A DNA stretch of 64,000 nucleotides from Trichosphaerium sp. ATCC 40318 (lineage: Eukaryota; Discosea; Flabellinia; Trichosidae). Position numbers and translations under genes: made by a program. Shown here piece by piece: positions 33,901 through 45,701 of the stretch. The notes under the pieces are model-generated. The model saw nothing but the letters and a program-made list of their open reading frames with translations, was not told where the DNA came from and ran no database searches. Numbering within the stretch: the first letter of the stretch is position 1; each line of letters starts with the position of its first letter. The stretch is from the NCBI GenBank assembly GCA_038496445.1, contig JALMLS010000064.1, positions 620,001 to 684,000 of the forward strand. The letters run 5' to 3'.

Positions 33901-34867
33901 GCATTAAAAATGTGCAGAGATAAGAACTTATGGCAAGAGATGGTGTCAATCCTTGGTCGAATGGGAAATGCTCCAGAAGCCCTTACACTATTGATTGAAA
34001 AGATAGGAGACGTTAAGAAGGTACGTAATAATAGATAGATCGTCCCGTACATCAAGTTCAAATTTTGACATTTTGTTGACACGTGTCACTTTTTTTTTGA
34101 TTTATATTACTTCAATTTTTGTTGTTGTCGTTTTACTAATGATTTGGTTACTGTAGGCTGTAGAGTTTGTAGAAAGACAAAATGAACCAGAACTTTGGGA
34201 TGATTTGATTGCCAAGTCAATAAAGAACCCACAATTCGTTTCCAACCTTCTTGAACATGTTGGTGCACATATTAATCCGCTTCAACTCATTATGCGTATT
34301 CCTAAAGGTACATATTTTTATTTGTTGTCCCCTCTCATACTCATTCTTTAGGAATGGAGATCATTGGTTTACGAGATCGCTTGGTCAAAATTATCTACGA
34401 TTATAATTTACAAACTTCTTTATTGAGGGGATGTAAAGAAGTACTTAAATCTGATTGTGTTGAACTAGCTGCTCGCTTGAATGAAGGTATAATTTTCTCC
34501 AGAAAAGCACATAAACAACAAAAAGTCCATTTGGGTTTTTTTTCTTTTGTGTACAAACGAACTCACGTGATATTATTTAGAAAGTAGATGTGGTATTCGT
34601 GTTGAACCTGGAGTACGCTGTGCAACTAGTAATGAGCCAATATTCGCAATGCGCGACAAACCCGCCTTGGTACGCTTTCTTTCTTTTTTTTCTTGTTTGC
34701 TGTTGCTTTGGAAACTAAAACTTTTGCAGGCGGATAAAAGATTGGTTGTATTCTTTGATAAAACAGTACACTACGAAGATGCGTTGCGACAACATAACCA
34801 GGGTCGCAGTAAAGCTAAAGTACCGGATAACAAAACATTCGGCAGGGGAGGAAATGCCCGCAAATAA
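30994..34867 (+). CDS. VPS41: VPS41, HOPS complex subunit
   Basis: This HOPS tethering subunit acts in late endosome/lysosome (vacuole) fusion. The N-terminus is acidic and then reads EEEDEPRLKYQR, the family opening. A WD40 propeller follows with VGTQLGVIYVLDVHGHEYTR, ASCSNEG, FVCGGKGGQLIYNRKGW, LHSGEV, IAWANDIGIKIFDTQYQERI and WADSVKIGRVR. The exon near 32610-32780 carries the typical VSPKDVVLARPRDRDDHIQW and LEHQRFDDALEAAE, and a clathrin-heavy-chain-type repeat of helices runs to about 34500. The first intron appears to be GC-AG (donor GCAAGA after ACCAAC). The C-terminus, where VPS41 normally ends in a RING-H2 domain, reads RCATSNEPIFA and LVVFFDKTVHYEDAL and lacks most zinc ligands. About 15 introns. 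Confidence 0.93.
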
Positions 34868-35697
34868 ACTTTTTTTGTTTACAACTAGCCACATAGATTG
34901 GTGCCAAAAATAGATGATAAAAAAAAAGGTGGCACGTGTTAGATTGAACGTCGTTTGTTGGTCATTTTTTCCCGTTGACCACTCGAACAAGACGCTGCAC
35001 ATAAGCGAACTACCTCTTTTGGAGTACATCAGAAAATAATTTGTTTTTGCTGGCTAGCGTTTTGTGTGTTTATTTCGAACTCAAAAAATACCTTTGCCAA
35101 CACAGGCAAAATGATTTTTAGTGTTTGCAATGGCACCTTGCATACGACAGCTCAAAACAAACTGATTAGGCGTAAATAATTTGTACGATGTGCAATTGAC
35201 ATAATTTTACAACCTAATTCAGGCTAATGGTTGTCAAAAGCATGTATTGTATTGCAATTTTGGGTTTTAAAACGAGGTGTAGCTGACACAGCTAAACCTG
35301 CTTCAACAACATTGTGGACCCTCAGATACAACGAGAGTTTGTGCTCAGTCATTCTAAGACGTTTAGTGCCTTTTTTCAACAAAGATACATGTCATATTAG
35401 CAATATTACGCGTATGTCTTTTTTAGCGCTTACTAGCGGTATTGTGGTGCAACAAAAACATTTTTCCGCTTGTATATTTTCTAGCAATACTGCGCAACAA
35501 ATAGAGTATCCGTATGGCTACGCGGTTGCCATATTCTTCATTTAATACATAAAAAGCCGATGGAACTTCACTTACCACTTTAATTGGAAACTACAAAACT
35601 ATTGACCAGATTCAGAAATAACTATCTTTTTCAGAACAACGTTTACAAACTAAACCGCATCTGCCTTTTTTTCATACGTCACGCACACAGAGCAAAT
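34868..35697. other. Intergenic, no supported gene
   Basis: About 830 bp between the VPS41 stop and the next gene. An open frame at 35231-35545 has no ATG start, no recognisable domain and no splice support, so it is not annotated. Confidence 0.4.
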
Positions 35698-37500
35698 ATG
35701 CAAGACAACAAACAAGGTTTATGTGTAAACCCTGTTGACAATTACGTATCACGGTTTAGAGTTAACCCTCCAGAACCTAAGGGTTCTAGCCCTAACTACG
35801 TGTCTTTAAACAATTTTGGAAGCCAACAACCTCAACAAGGCAATGTACCACCGCAATTTTTCCATTGGAAGTACAACGAGGCTTTACACAATAAGATCTT
35901 TTTTGCCGACCCAAACAACACTCAAGGAGCAGATCGACCCGGCTACACATTTGTATCTGATAATTATATGCGTGGACAACATCCCAATGCTGTAGAGGCA
36001 AGCGACAACCAACACGCACAATCGCTTCAATATTCTCCTTTGGACCCAAGATCTTTGGAAAACGAGTTTGTTCTGAACAACAACAACCTAGACCCTGTTG
36101 TAGAATCAATGGCAAATGGAAAAGTGCGTTTTTTATCAAATCATTTTAAATTTATACAGACTTTATGTCTTTATCGTTCTACGCCATTGCTTTGATAATT
36201 AGGCTATACACTCCCAAAAAACATACAAACTTTTCTAATTTAGAGTCACATCCTATTTGGGCAGGTCTTGTAATTCCTTTTCGTGTTGTTCAAATCCTTT
36301 TTTAAAACCTACACGCACATAAAACCTAACAGATCAGAGCTATTATAACAGAAATTCTCATATTTTTTTTCAAACTGCCCCGAAACAGCATTTTTCACGC
36401 CTTTTCACCAACACGCAGTTCACTTTTTTTTTCTACATCAAAATATTTCCATGCGGATCGGTTTAACTAATGTGACCTATTTGCTGTAAAGAACTTCTTT
36501 ATTTGGTCTAAAAAGTTGCAATCTTATTTTACGTTTAATGATTAGACTGGAACTAACGCACTTTCATAGCCCATAAAATTCTACCCACACCAGAACCCTT
36601 CTAATGGTGCACACCCTAAAAACCACCAACATCGCTCCCAGCATCCTCTATCTCCTCAACGAGGCTATCAAGCCACAGGAAATGGAACATTTAATGGTAA
36701 CAACTACGCACCAATGCAAACCGAAGAGAAACTTCCTCCTCAACGAGGAAAATCACGATCACTTGGCTCATTCGATATGAAAAAGTACTTGAATTTTCCG
36801 GATTTTTTCGATTTTTTGTTTGAAGCTAAAGTGTACTCTTGATTCTAATTCTGTAAAGTAGGGAAATGGCACCAATGCGCCAAAAGTCGGCGTCTGTTGG
36901 TGTGAAACAGTATGTCTCTACATTGTCGTATAATTTTACTAATAAACGTTTTTTAGAACTGAATACCAACTCGCTACACTTCCTCCTTTGCAACCCACAC
37001 ATAACATACACCAAACTCAAAACTTACAAACTCAACAGCAACAACATCAACAACATCAACAACAACATGCAGAGCAACCTCTTGACTTGATGGATGTTGA
37101 AAGTCTACCGCCACGTATGCTGTTCAAAACTGCATTTTTTGCTCATTTATGCTTATTTTTTTTATTTTAGCGCGACCTCGTGGAGGCTCGTTACCTTCAG
37201 TTAATAAACTACTATCTTCTGTCGGTCTAGAGAACAATATTAGACAGCGTAGGCTTTCTGCACCAGCTGATAATGTACGAATATTACGAAAACCCAACCT
37301 CGTTTTAGATGTTTTGCTATCGCATACTCCTTTTTAAGAAATTTTTTCTTATTTTGGTTTTTTAGAGTGGACCACCTCGTCCTACCTTCACTGGTCGATC
37401 TAGAGCAAGCGCTTCTGGTCCTGAAAGGTTAATGGCACCTAATGGTGTATCTTCACGCTTTATAGTGAGCAAGGGATCCGCATTTACAAGGAAGCAGTAG
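35698..37500 (+). CDS. Disordered Gln/Asn/Pro-rich protein with RxxS phospho-motifs
   Basis: Short exons join into a low-complexity protein that starts MQDNKQGLCVNPVDNYV. It is rich in Asn, Gln and Pro, with a Gln/His run encoded near 37020-37075. Basic serine motifs are spread along it: RSRSLGS (36760), MRQKSASVG (36880), RGGSLPSV (37185), RRLSAPAD (37250) and GRSRASASG (37400). It ends SKGSAFTRKQ at 37500. The R-x-x-S and RRLSAP forms are classic sites for basophilic kinases (PKA, AKT, CaMK types) and for 14-3-3 binding once phosphorylated. No folded domain is visible. A regulatory scaffold or RNA-related protein is plausible but not shown. Exon joins are tentative. Confidence 0.55.
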
Positions 37501-37829
37501 TAGATTGCTCTTCAGTTTTTTTTTTACCAGAGCTCAGAGACCAACTTATTTCGTTCTCCCGGTTTTGCGGATAAGTTGTTTTCAGTGTTATGAAGATATA
37601 CAGATGTGTCTTATAAAGACACCATCGGGGCACGACAACGCTGTCAGTTGTATTGTAGCTTTAATAATCGTGTACATTAAGTGTAATAAATAAGTAGATA
37701 ATAATATGAAAAAAAATCGATTTTCTTTTTTTCTTTCAGTCAAATTTCTGTTTGTTTTTGTTTCGAGTGCTAACACGTCATCGTTTTTCGAAAACTTTTG
37801 ACTACGTTTATTATATCACAGTAGATACA

Positions 37830-40327
37830 ATGTCTGACGACGGTTGGCAAGTTGTTGAGCACAACAAAAAACGTAAGGAACGTGTAGCCAAAAAGCAAAA
37901 AGCGCAACAACAAGCGACAGAAGAGGAGGCACAGGCTATTGAGGCGAATGAGGCTCTTGAAAGACAAGAACAAGAGGTAAGTGTTAAATTTAGTTTTCGT
38001 GGTTCCTAAAACCCTACAATACAAATAAAACGAGGGCTACATAGCGATTTTAACAATTTAACGCTAATTAAATTCAGGCAAGGAAGAAAATGAACCTAGA
38101 CGCCTACACGCGCAGCGGTGGTGGTACGAAACCTAAGTAACAATGACAGTTCTAAAATTTCTAGTTGTCAAAACAAACCCAGCCGTTAATGACAATAATA
38201 TGTTCACCGCTTTAGCGAAGGAAAAGGTAACGCTTCACATATAAATTTAACCCAGCGTAAAAACTCAATCAAAAATTGAATAGGTCAAACAACCACTTCG
38301 CCCTGTTAAACCAAGAAATAAAGGGAACAAGAAGAAAAAAACGCCAGAGGTTTTTGATGCAGGTTGGAGTAAAAGTGCCACAGCGCAATTTGAAGAGCAA
38401 GTACAGCAGAAGAAAAAAGTAGTTCAGAAGCCTAAAGAGCAAAAGAAGCAAGCGTTATCAAAGAACACCGTCAATCAAGTTAAGGTAAGTTGCTAGGCCA
38501 CAGCAATTGTACCAGAGATGCTATTTAGTTTCTAATATTGTTGGTGTAGATAGTTGTAGAGAGCGTTCGTTTTATTATTGCTAGCGCCAACAGGCTAAAG
38601 GGCGACTTTGGCATTAAATTGAGGAAGTTCTCCGATGGTTTTTGTGGCATCTATGAGACAACTACTGATCATAGATTGCACAGTAAAGCTTCTCCATTCA
38701 AACAACTCAGTACGTAGTAGTGCTTCTTCGATTTTGACGTTTCTAATGTTGGAGTGTAGAGGATCTTTTTCAAAAATTTGCAAAGGTCGAGAAAGATGTT
38801 GTACCATTTTTTGAGACAAATATGGCTGAAACTCGAAAGTTTCTCGTTTTTATCTTGGATAAATATCTTAAATGTAGTGCGTAGATGTTACTCGTTTCAT
38901 TTTTTTTTTATACTTCGAAACAAGAAGCATGAAACTCATTCTCTGTCTCTCAGGTAATGACCAGTGTACTGGTATGCATGTTTTGTTTATCTACTTGGCA
39001 CATAAGTACCCAAAACTTGTCACAGAGAATTTGCCACGTATCAGAGAACTGCTTTTCGAGTACGTACTGATATTTGTAGACATAACCTTTACCATTTTTG
39101 TAGACCATCTAAAACAGAAAAATCACTTAATCTACTCGTGGAACTTGCTTGTAGTCAGCGTTCATGTGATGCCCTTCAATCCGCATATTGTATAGTAATC
39201 CTTCGCATACTCACCTTGCTAATATTGCTTAGTAACCCTTTCTCCACTCACTAAGCACCAACGTGATCTTGCGCAATATCCTAATCTCGAGTACTGTTTT
39301 AAAGCCCTACTAGAAGAATTAGCGTACGTATTTTAAGTCTTAGAGCTACTCTTAAGTGTATTTTAGGTCAAACGCTTCTGAGCTGACAGGCACCTTTACG
39401 AGAATTGAAGGTCTGCCAAAGAAGGTTTTCAGTAAAGGTAAAAGCAAGGAAATTGTACAAAGGAGAGCACTTGCGAAGGTTAGTTAATATCAAATGTTAT
39501 TTTGTTGTAGCTAACCTCTGATAAGGCGTATATGTACAAGGGACCACAGCACTACTTCTTAGATACTCTTAAGCGTGTATGCAAGGACGACAAAGATGAG
39601 GTACGATATAATTTTTGTTTTTCAAAACTCTTGAGTTGACCCTTGTTGTAGGCGTTACTTATTGTAAATAACATGTTGGCAAGTAATGATGAGTGCTGGA
39701 GTATATTCAAAAAAGAGTATAGCAATTACGTGGATGAAACGAATAACGCTCTTATCTATGTTACGCAACGTGCTTCAATTGCAAAATCAGTGAGTAATTT
39801 TTTTTTCTTTGCTTTGAATGTCACTTAAAGAATCGCAGGGATTGGACTCTGAACAACTTCAAACACTCCACACAAATATGTTAGATCTCAGTTCATACAT
39901 AGAAACGAATACTGAAGAGCTTGCTCGACGAAAAAAGGTAACTTGATCATTATCAATGTTTTTTTAAAGAAATTTAACTATACATCATCTCACACAGCAA
40001 TAGACTCCTTCTAATAAGAAAGAACAACTTAAATTCCTTGGTGAAACATGTGTACATGTCAAAAACGAAATAAGGGCTCTCGAGAAGAAGAACAAAAGCA
40101 AGAATGGAGAAGAGAGTTCAAGAGGATACTTGAAGCTATTCGTTTTATTTATTTTACTTGTTGTTGGTCTTTATTACACTCAACCTGAACTTTTCGAAGA
40201 CGCTATAACACAAGCCAATACTTTCGCTGTTGAAAATGGTATGGGCGGCTACATTGATCAAGCACGTGAGCTTGTAGAGCAAGGTCGTGACTTTGTAGAC
40301 AAACAATTTCCTGGTCTAATAAAATAA
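37830..40327 (+). CDS. TMEM214-like protein (tentative)
   Basis: The product starts MSDDGWQVVEHNKKRKER. The GWxVV-K-K opening followed by a long Lys/Gln/Glu-rich stretch is reminiscent of TMEM214, an ER membrane protein. Middle exons encode helical segments such as DVVPFFETNMAETRKFLVFIL, MHVLFIYLAHKYPKLVTENL and PQHYFLDTLKRVCKDDKDE. The last exon holds one hydrophobic helix (LKLFVLFILLVVGLYY, about 40140) followed by an amphipathic lumen-side or cytosolic tail ending KQFPGLIK at 40327. About eleven short exons. The family link rests on the N-terminal motif, layout and C-terminal membrane helix, so it is tentative. Confidence 0.5.
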
Positions 40328-40511
40328 ATGAAAATAAATGATTGCTACCTTCTTGTGGCAATTTTATGTAAATGGGGATGTAAATATATTTCAAAGTGAG
40401 TGTTCACGTGTTGCAGCAGGAATTGTTTGTAAAAAACATATCATTATGTGGCGCGATAAGCAACAAAACTAAACTTAACCCAAAATCAGATTAATCACCG
40501 GAGGAAGCCTT

Positions 40512-41599
40512 ATGAGTCTGGAATACGTATGTGTGGCGCAAGGACCCCACATTGTGGCGGAAAGCGGTAGAAAGGACGCCTTTTCAACGGCACTCAACAG
40601 GATCGTCTCTAAAGCGCGAAATGGTGAAACTAAATCGTACATGTACCAGGGGTACGCATGGGCTTTTTAATTGAGGTGTTATGAGTGACGCCGGCGCTAG
40701 ATACAAGTATAATTATATCAAAGCGGAGGGAAACACCTATCTATGTGTTACTACCGAAGAGTACAAAGCGAGAGTGGCATTTCAGTTCTTGAAGGGCATA
40801 CAAGATAAATTTCAAAGTTCTAGTGGCAAGCCTTCTAAGTTCTCTAAAGTGCTCGCACAGGAGCTTGTAAGTTGTGTTCGCGTATAATTAGTAACGCTTT
40901 TTTTTTTTTATCACAGGAAGACTATGCGGATCTTTCACGCGTTGATCAAACTACACGTATTATGGGCAAAATAGAGGGCGTCAAATCAGTCATGTTAGAC
41001 AATATCGGCACGAAAACAAAACTTTTAATTTAGCTCGTCACCTCCCTTACCCACTCTATAGATAACATGATGGAAAGGCATGAGCGCCTTGATGACTTAC
41101 AAGACAAGACGGCTCAATTAGATCAATCGGCGTTTGAATTTAGAAAAGATGCCAAAAAAATTAGAAAGATTTATTGGTGGAAGAATATGAAGATCACGTT
41201 AGTGCTTATTGCAGTCGTAATTGTACGTTATTTTCAATCAAAAAAAAACCAAAAAAATCGCTGCATCCTTTGGTTTTGACTCACGTCGTTTGGTAGGTTC
41301 TCATTTTCGTTATCGCATGGATTGCTTGTGGTATTACATTTGGTATGTTTACTATCAAAGAATTCTATCCTTCATTCTGTTTTTCAAATAAATCTGTTTG
41401 TAATACTTTACTAGGTAAGTGTAGACCTTCTGGAGGTTCATCGGGTGGCGGTGACTCGCCAATCGCACCTGTCGCTCCGATTGCCCCAACGGCACCTATT
41501 GCACCTGTTCCTCCTATTGCTCCGATTGCCCCAATTGCACCAATTGCGCCAACAGCAGTGCCTACGTTAGCGCCAACAGCACCTGTTGTACCATCATAA
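40512..41599 (+). CDS. VAMP7-type longin R-SNARE with Pro-rich C-terminal extension
   Basis: Exon 1 (40512-40659) encodes a longin start (MSLEYVCVAQGPHIVAESG). Exon 2 continues KYNYIKAEGNTYLCVTTEEY and VAFQFLKGIQDKF. The R-SNARE helix follows: GKIEGVKSVMLDNI, then NMMERHERLDDLQDKT, where the Arg of MERHERL is at the zero layer, then AFEFRKDAKKIRKIYWWKNMK. A transmembrane segment comes next (ITLVLIAVVIV, then VLIFVIAWIACGITFGMF). Typical VAMP7 proteins end just after this helix. Here a luminal tail of about 80 residues follows, with Cys residues and then about 15 three-residue units of IAP/VAP/TAP, ending PVVPS. The role is fusion with late endosomes/lysosomes or plasma membrane, which fits functionally with VPS41 nearby, although linkage need not mean anything. 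Confidence 0.88.
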
Positions 41600-41867
41600 A
41601 AATGTCCATAGTGTTTTATAAATAAAGCTGATTCTTTGTTTGTACATCAATGTTATTATTGGCCTTTGGTTGATCAAGAAAAAACTCAACCTACTGTTAA
41701 ATTCTGTCTTGTGTCCGCGTAGAACAAGCTTTGTTATCAAAGAAGCTAAGTAAGTGTCAAAATCTGAAAAATCTAAAGTAAACGGCTTTCTCAAATCAGT
41801 TTCATTTTACCGCCACCACAATCACAGCACGACAGCCTAGTTGTTGGTGTTGAAATATACACGCAAA

Positions 41868-42769
41868 ATGATGAATCTCAATGATTTAGGTACAGATTAC
41901 CGCAAACGTTACTAAAACGCGCTTTCGTATAGATATGGAGTCAATTAATAAAAGAATCATTTTAAACGAGGACCAATTGACGTTTTGCTTGACAAAATAC
42001 GCAGGCATGATTAAGGGCATCGCCGAGAGCGATATGGAACTAGCCTCTAAAAGCTAGTGCGTATTTGAGTATTTTCGTTAATAGTACACTAATTGTACGC
42101 AGTAATGGCACCAAGGCATCACTGGAGGAACTATTGTTTCAATTAAACAAAACAGACCCTATTGTCAACGCCCTAGTGTCAGATGCATCACATTACGAAG
42201 ACAAATGCACCCAAAAGCGTATGGCATTGTATTGAACATACCTAAGAACAAACTGATTTTGGGTAGAGAACGCAATTAGAAAATTAAAACAAGATGTCAT
42301 ACAACTACGACTGGACCTCGATAAGTCAATGGCGAGACGAAAACGAAAAGAGGAATACGCTCAACTGAGTGCAATTGTAAATAAATTTCCAAAACGTTCA
42401 GACACTCAAAAGTACGCCCTACACAAAAGAATCTATCCTAACATTCTTCACAGAGAAATAGATGAACTTCGCGAAGAACTTGAAACGGTTGAGCGCACTC
42501 ACAATGAAGTGACAGGCAAGGTTGACAAACGAGGAAAACAGATGCAACTCTTATTTTACGCATTGGGTAAGTTGCAACTGAGACTACAAACTTTCAGTTG
42601 CTAACATAACGTTACAGGTATGCTCGAAGACCAACTATTGGAAGAGAAAAAGGAAGAAGAACGAGAAGCACGTGAACGTGCTTTACAAAGTCAACGTGCT
42701 AAAATTAAATCTGATGGCATGGATATTGATAAACCTGACGTCGAGGACGCTATGGATGTAGACAAATAA
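41868..42769 (+). CDS. THOC7: THO complex subunit 7
   Basis: THOC7 is a coiled-coil subunit of the THO/TREX complex that couples transcription to mRNA export. Exons encode an N-terminal helical part (MESINKRIILNEDQLTFCL, then GIAESDMELASKSYNG) and the long coiled coil with the family pattern RRKRKEEYAQLSAIVNKFP, EIDELREELETVERTHN and KRGKQMQLLFYALGKLQ. After the last intron comes a Glu/Arg-rich segment ending with an acidic MDIDKPDVEDAMDVDK. Human THOC7 likewise ends with a short acidic tail. The first exon (MMNLNDL) is short and joined by a GTACAG...ATAG intron. Confidence 0.82.
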
Positions 42770-42899
42770 AAAATGTGAAAAATAAAATTACGCTATTACA
42801 TATAATTTACCAACATTTCGGAATGAGCGAGTATATGAACTAGTGAAATACAGAAGAGGCTTTATTCATTTTTTTGGTTTTTTTCAATTTATGAATAAT

Positions 42900-43882
42900 T
42901 TAGAATACCATCTTGTGAGGGTGTTGGTTACGCATAAGTGTGAATCGCGTAGCCAAGTATTCCTTCAAATGAGGGACACCTTCAACAATAGGGACGAGTT
43001 GTGCGTCAATTTTAGCCTGAACCTTCTTGTATTCTTCTGTTGTTTTAGGCTATTAAAAAACGTTAATTTTTGAACAGTTAGGAAGCCTCGGAAGAGTAGA
43101 ATTGAAAAAATACAAAAAAAACCTTTCACCAAAAATAAAAATTGTGAGTGTTATTTACCTGTGGGCGTTTGGCGTCTTCGCCTTCGAGGAAGTCCTCTGA
43201 GCTCTTCTCTGGCATCCTGCTGGCGGCCTTTTTGAAAAAGCTTTCCTTCTCGAGTTCTTCAGGGAGGTTGAATTTAGCGAGGTCGACGCATGTTTTGGTA
43301 GCGATGAGAAATTTTTGTGCGACACGGGTGATTGGGACTTTGTTAACAGAGTATGGTCCTATTTGAGCGTTTTAGAGCGATAATATGGTTATTGGAGGTG
43401 AAAAAAGGCGCGTTGGAGGCCATACAAAAGAGCATTAGAAACTTTTTCTCAATTATACGCTGATAAACATAATTCGTTGTGTATACGCCGTGAGTAGAGT
43501 ATAACGTACCAGTTACAAGACAAAAGCCTGATTGGCCGATCTGGTTGTAAGCCTTCAAGACAATAGCGCGTTTTGCCTTCCATTTACCGTGAAGGATAAT
43601 GACAACGGTACCAGGTTGAAGGGATTTTCTCACTTTTGGTGCGTTGAGTTTGCCAGAGCGTTTTCTTCTACGCCTGTTGTTGAGCTCCAATGGTGCCCAC
43701 TTGGTGAGTTTGTTTTTCTTGGTGACTTCTTCGCCATCCTTATCAACAAAAGTTGCACCGTTCTCGTCAACTTCCATAGGACCGACATCAGCCAATATGT
43801 CGTTCTTGTACTTAGCCCAAGCTGAATCTGTTGCGAGTGAGCAAAAACGTCGAATAGAAGCGAATCGTGTACCTCCAGACAT
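42900..43882 (-). CDS. 60S ribosomal protein eL6
   Basis: A cytosolic large-subunit protein. The first long exon starts MSGGTRFASIRRF and carries the KOW-like segment SLQPGTVVIILHGKWKAKRAIVLKAYN, then GFCLVTG. After an intron the conserved PYSVNKVPITRVAQKFLIATKT follows, then VDLAKFNLPEELEKESFFKK. The C-terminal exon ends MRNQHPHKMVF at 42900, the family signature ending. Three exons. The length (about 245 residues) is normal. It is divergent from the FANCE-like gene with about 124 bp between starts. Confidence 0.95.
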
Positions 43883-44006
43883 TTTTAGTGTATTTTTCTA
43901 TATAACGAGAACGTTAGTTGTGGAAAGAGATTGTATTGAAAGAACGATCCAATATTCTGCCTTATTTAAGTACAACACTCGCTTAACGTTTTCAGCAAAA
44001 TTCTTC
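43883..44006. promoter_or_regulatory. Shared divergent promoter region, eL6 and FANCE-like genes
   Basis: A 124-bp spacer between two head-to-head start codons must hold the core promoters of both genes. No TATA box at a fixed place was evident. The spacer is A/T-rich on the eL6 side. Confidence 0.4.
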
Positions 44007-45505
44007 ATGTTACGCCGCTTATCAGGCCCTAAGCAGGCAGAAGAGCTCTTACAAGCCATGTCTACGCTTGTGTACGATGTTAGGCTAGGTAGGTTCGTTT
44101 CCATCTTATACAAGCTGTAACTTACTTTCGTAGCGTGCCTCATGTAGTAACACTCCCCATTGCGTCACAAGAAATGGTTCTTATGAGAATTTGGGCTAAT
44201 GTAGCTCTGTTTCGCAAAGAAGTCCTAAACGAATTCATCACAGTGTATTGGCACGCAACACACGAACCGGCGGTAAAATTGTTTTTGTCACGTTTTACAC
44301 CACCCGCTATTAAGCTGGAGCCTCAATTTACGAGCGCTGAATGCGTGCAAATATTAAATGGGCTAACTCATCTTGATGACACCTTACAAAATAAGTCAAC
44401 GAAGCCAAACGAAAATGTTATTGATTTGGTGTACGACGACGAAGAACCTGCAAGCGAAGTAGCTCATCAAGTCTCACAAGCATCACAAGACTCTGTGGAT
44501 GTAGTAATGACAGAAGCTGTCGAGTTGGTACAACGTAGTATAGTATATAACCGCCACTAACAGTTTTGCAATAGAAGGAAACAAGTGAATTATCAGAAGA
44601 AGTTAAAGCTATTCTATCAGAGTTAAAATCACAGCTATTCGATACACATCAAGATTCTTCTCAGGCATCTCAAAGCTCAAGACCTATCATTGATTTATCT
44701 ATACTCACAACAATCGACAATGTACGCCAACTACACCAAAAGTAGTACTTACATATTTTTTTTAAGGTAGCCGAAGCTTGTAAGTTTCTCTCTTTGGACA
44801 AGCTTTCTGATGTTGATTTATCTACTGTTTGTAAGACATTCGTTACACCTTCACTCAGCTATAATATTTGCAAGACTTTCTTATCTTATGCTATTCTACC
44901 AAAATCACAAGCGTTGGAGTTCAAAGCGTCAAGGATATTTGAATCAACTATTCATTATTGTGCTAAAGAGCATCCTAAGGCTGTAATAGACGGCGTTTTA
45001 CTTCCTCTGGCAAAGTGCGCATCTTCTGGTACGTACTGCTTTAACAACCAAACAGAGGTGCTTACCTTCAATTATTAGGCGTTGTACAAGCTGAGATTGT
45101 TTGTCGTGTTGTCACAAAGGTGTTAGAATCACAGGACGTGAAGATAGGCTTCTTGAGGTATACACTTGTCAAGACTACTCATGTTTATTCAGTGCTAGGT
45201 CTCTTATAGGCCCGCAGAATACACCTCAGATGACTTTAATGTCTATTGAGATAGTACAACGTATTATTAATTTACGTCTTCCTTTGGAACAGCAGTTGAT
45301 AGATACTCTAGTATCAGTCCTACAGTTCAATGTGGATTCTTTTGCAAAAGAAAAAAAATTCACTATGCTCATCCTACATGTCGTTCGCAAATACAAAACA
45401 CTAATTAAACCGCACGCAGAAGAGTTGCTGCAAGTTTTGGATTGTTGCGAAAATAATTATGTAACAATGACAAAACGATGCCTGACGGATATGCTAAAAG
45501 AGTGA
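44007..45505 (+). CDS. FANCE-like (Fanconi anaemia group E) protein
   Basis: In animals FANCE bridges the Fanconi core complex to FANCD2 during crosslink repair. Here the N-terminal exons are helical (MLRRLSGPKQAEELLQAMS), the middle is acidic and Ser/Gln-rich with a SIM-like NVIDLVYDDEE, and the C-terminal exons form stacked helical repeats: ACKFLSLDKLSDVDLSTVC, YNICKTFLSYAILPKS, FESTIHYCAKEHPKAVIDGV, VQAEIVCRVVTKVLES, QQLIDTLVSVLQFNVDSF and TMLILHVVRKYKTLIKPH. This matches the FANCE C-terminal domain in helix order and in residues such as YPKAV/CxALLxPL and TKYxxxIxP. The identification rests on pattern, without an alignment. Confidence 0.6.
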
Positions 45506-45701
45506 TGGAGATACTGGATTGCTAGATTGCAAGGTGAGAAGGGTTTTTTATCGCCTTACAAAATTGAAGAGAATCGGAGAAAATTGGAATCAGGCCCTAC
45601 ATTGAGGATGGCGTGCATACTCGTTTGTGCGCGTGGTCTTATTATGGCTTAAATTGTGTTGTTTTTTCTAAACATCACAAAAACCGCTAGTCGTGTACAA
45701 C

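Noticed and set aside
35231-35545. 104-codon frame upstream of the RxxS protein
   Set aside because: No ATG start, no domain and no splice link. Probably chance in a gene-poor spacer.
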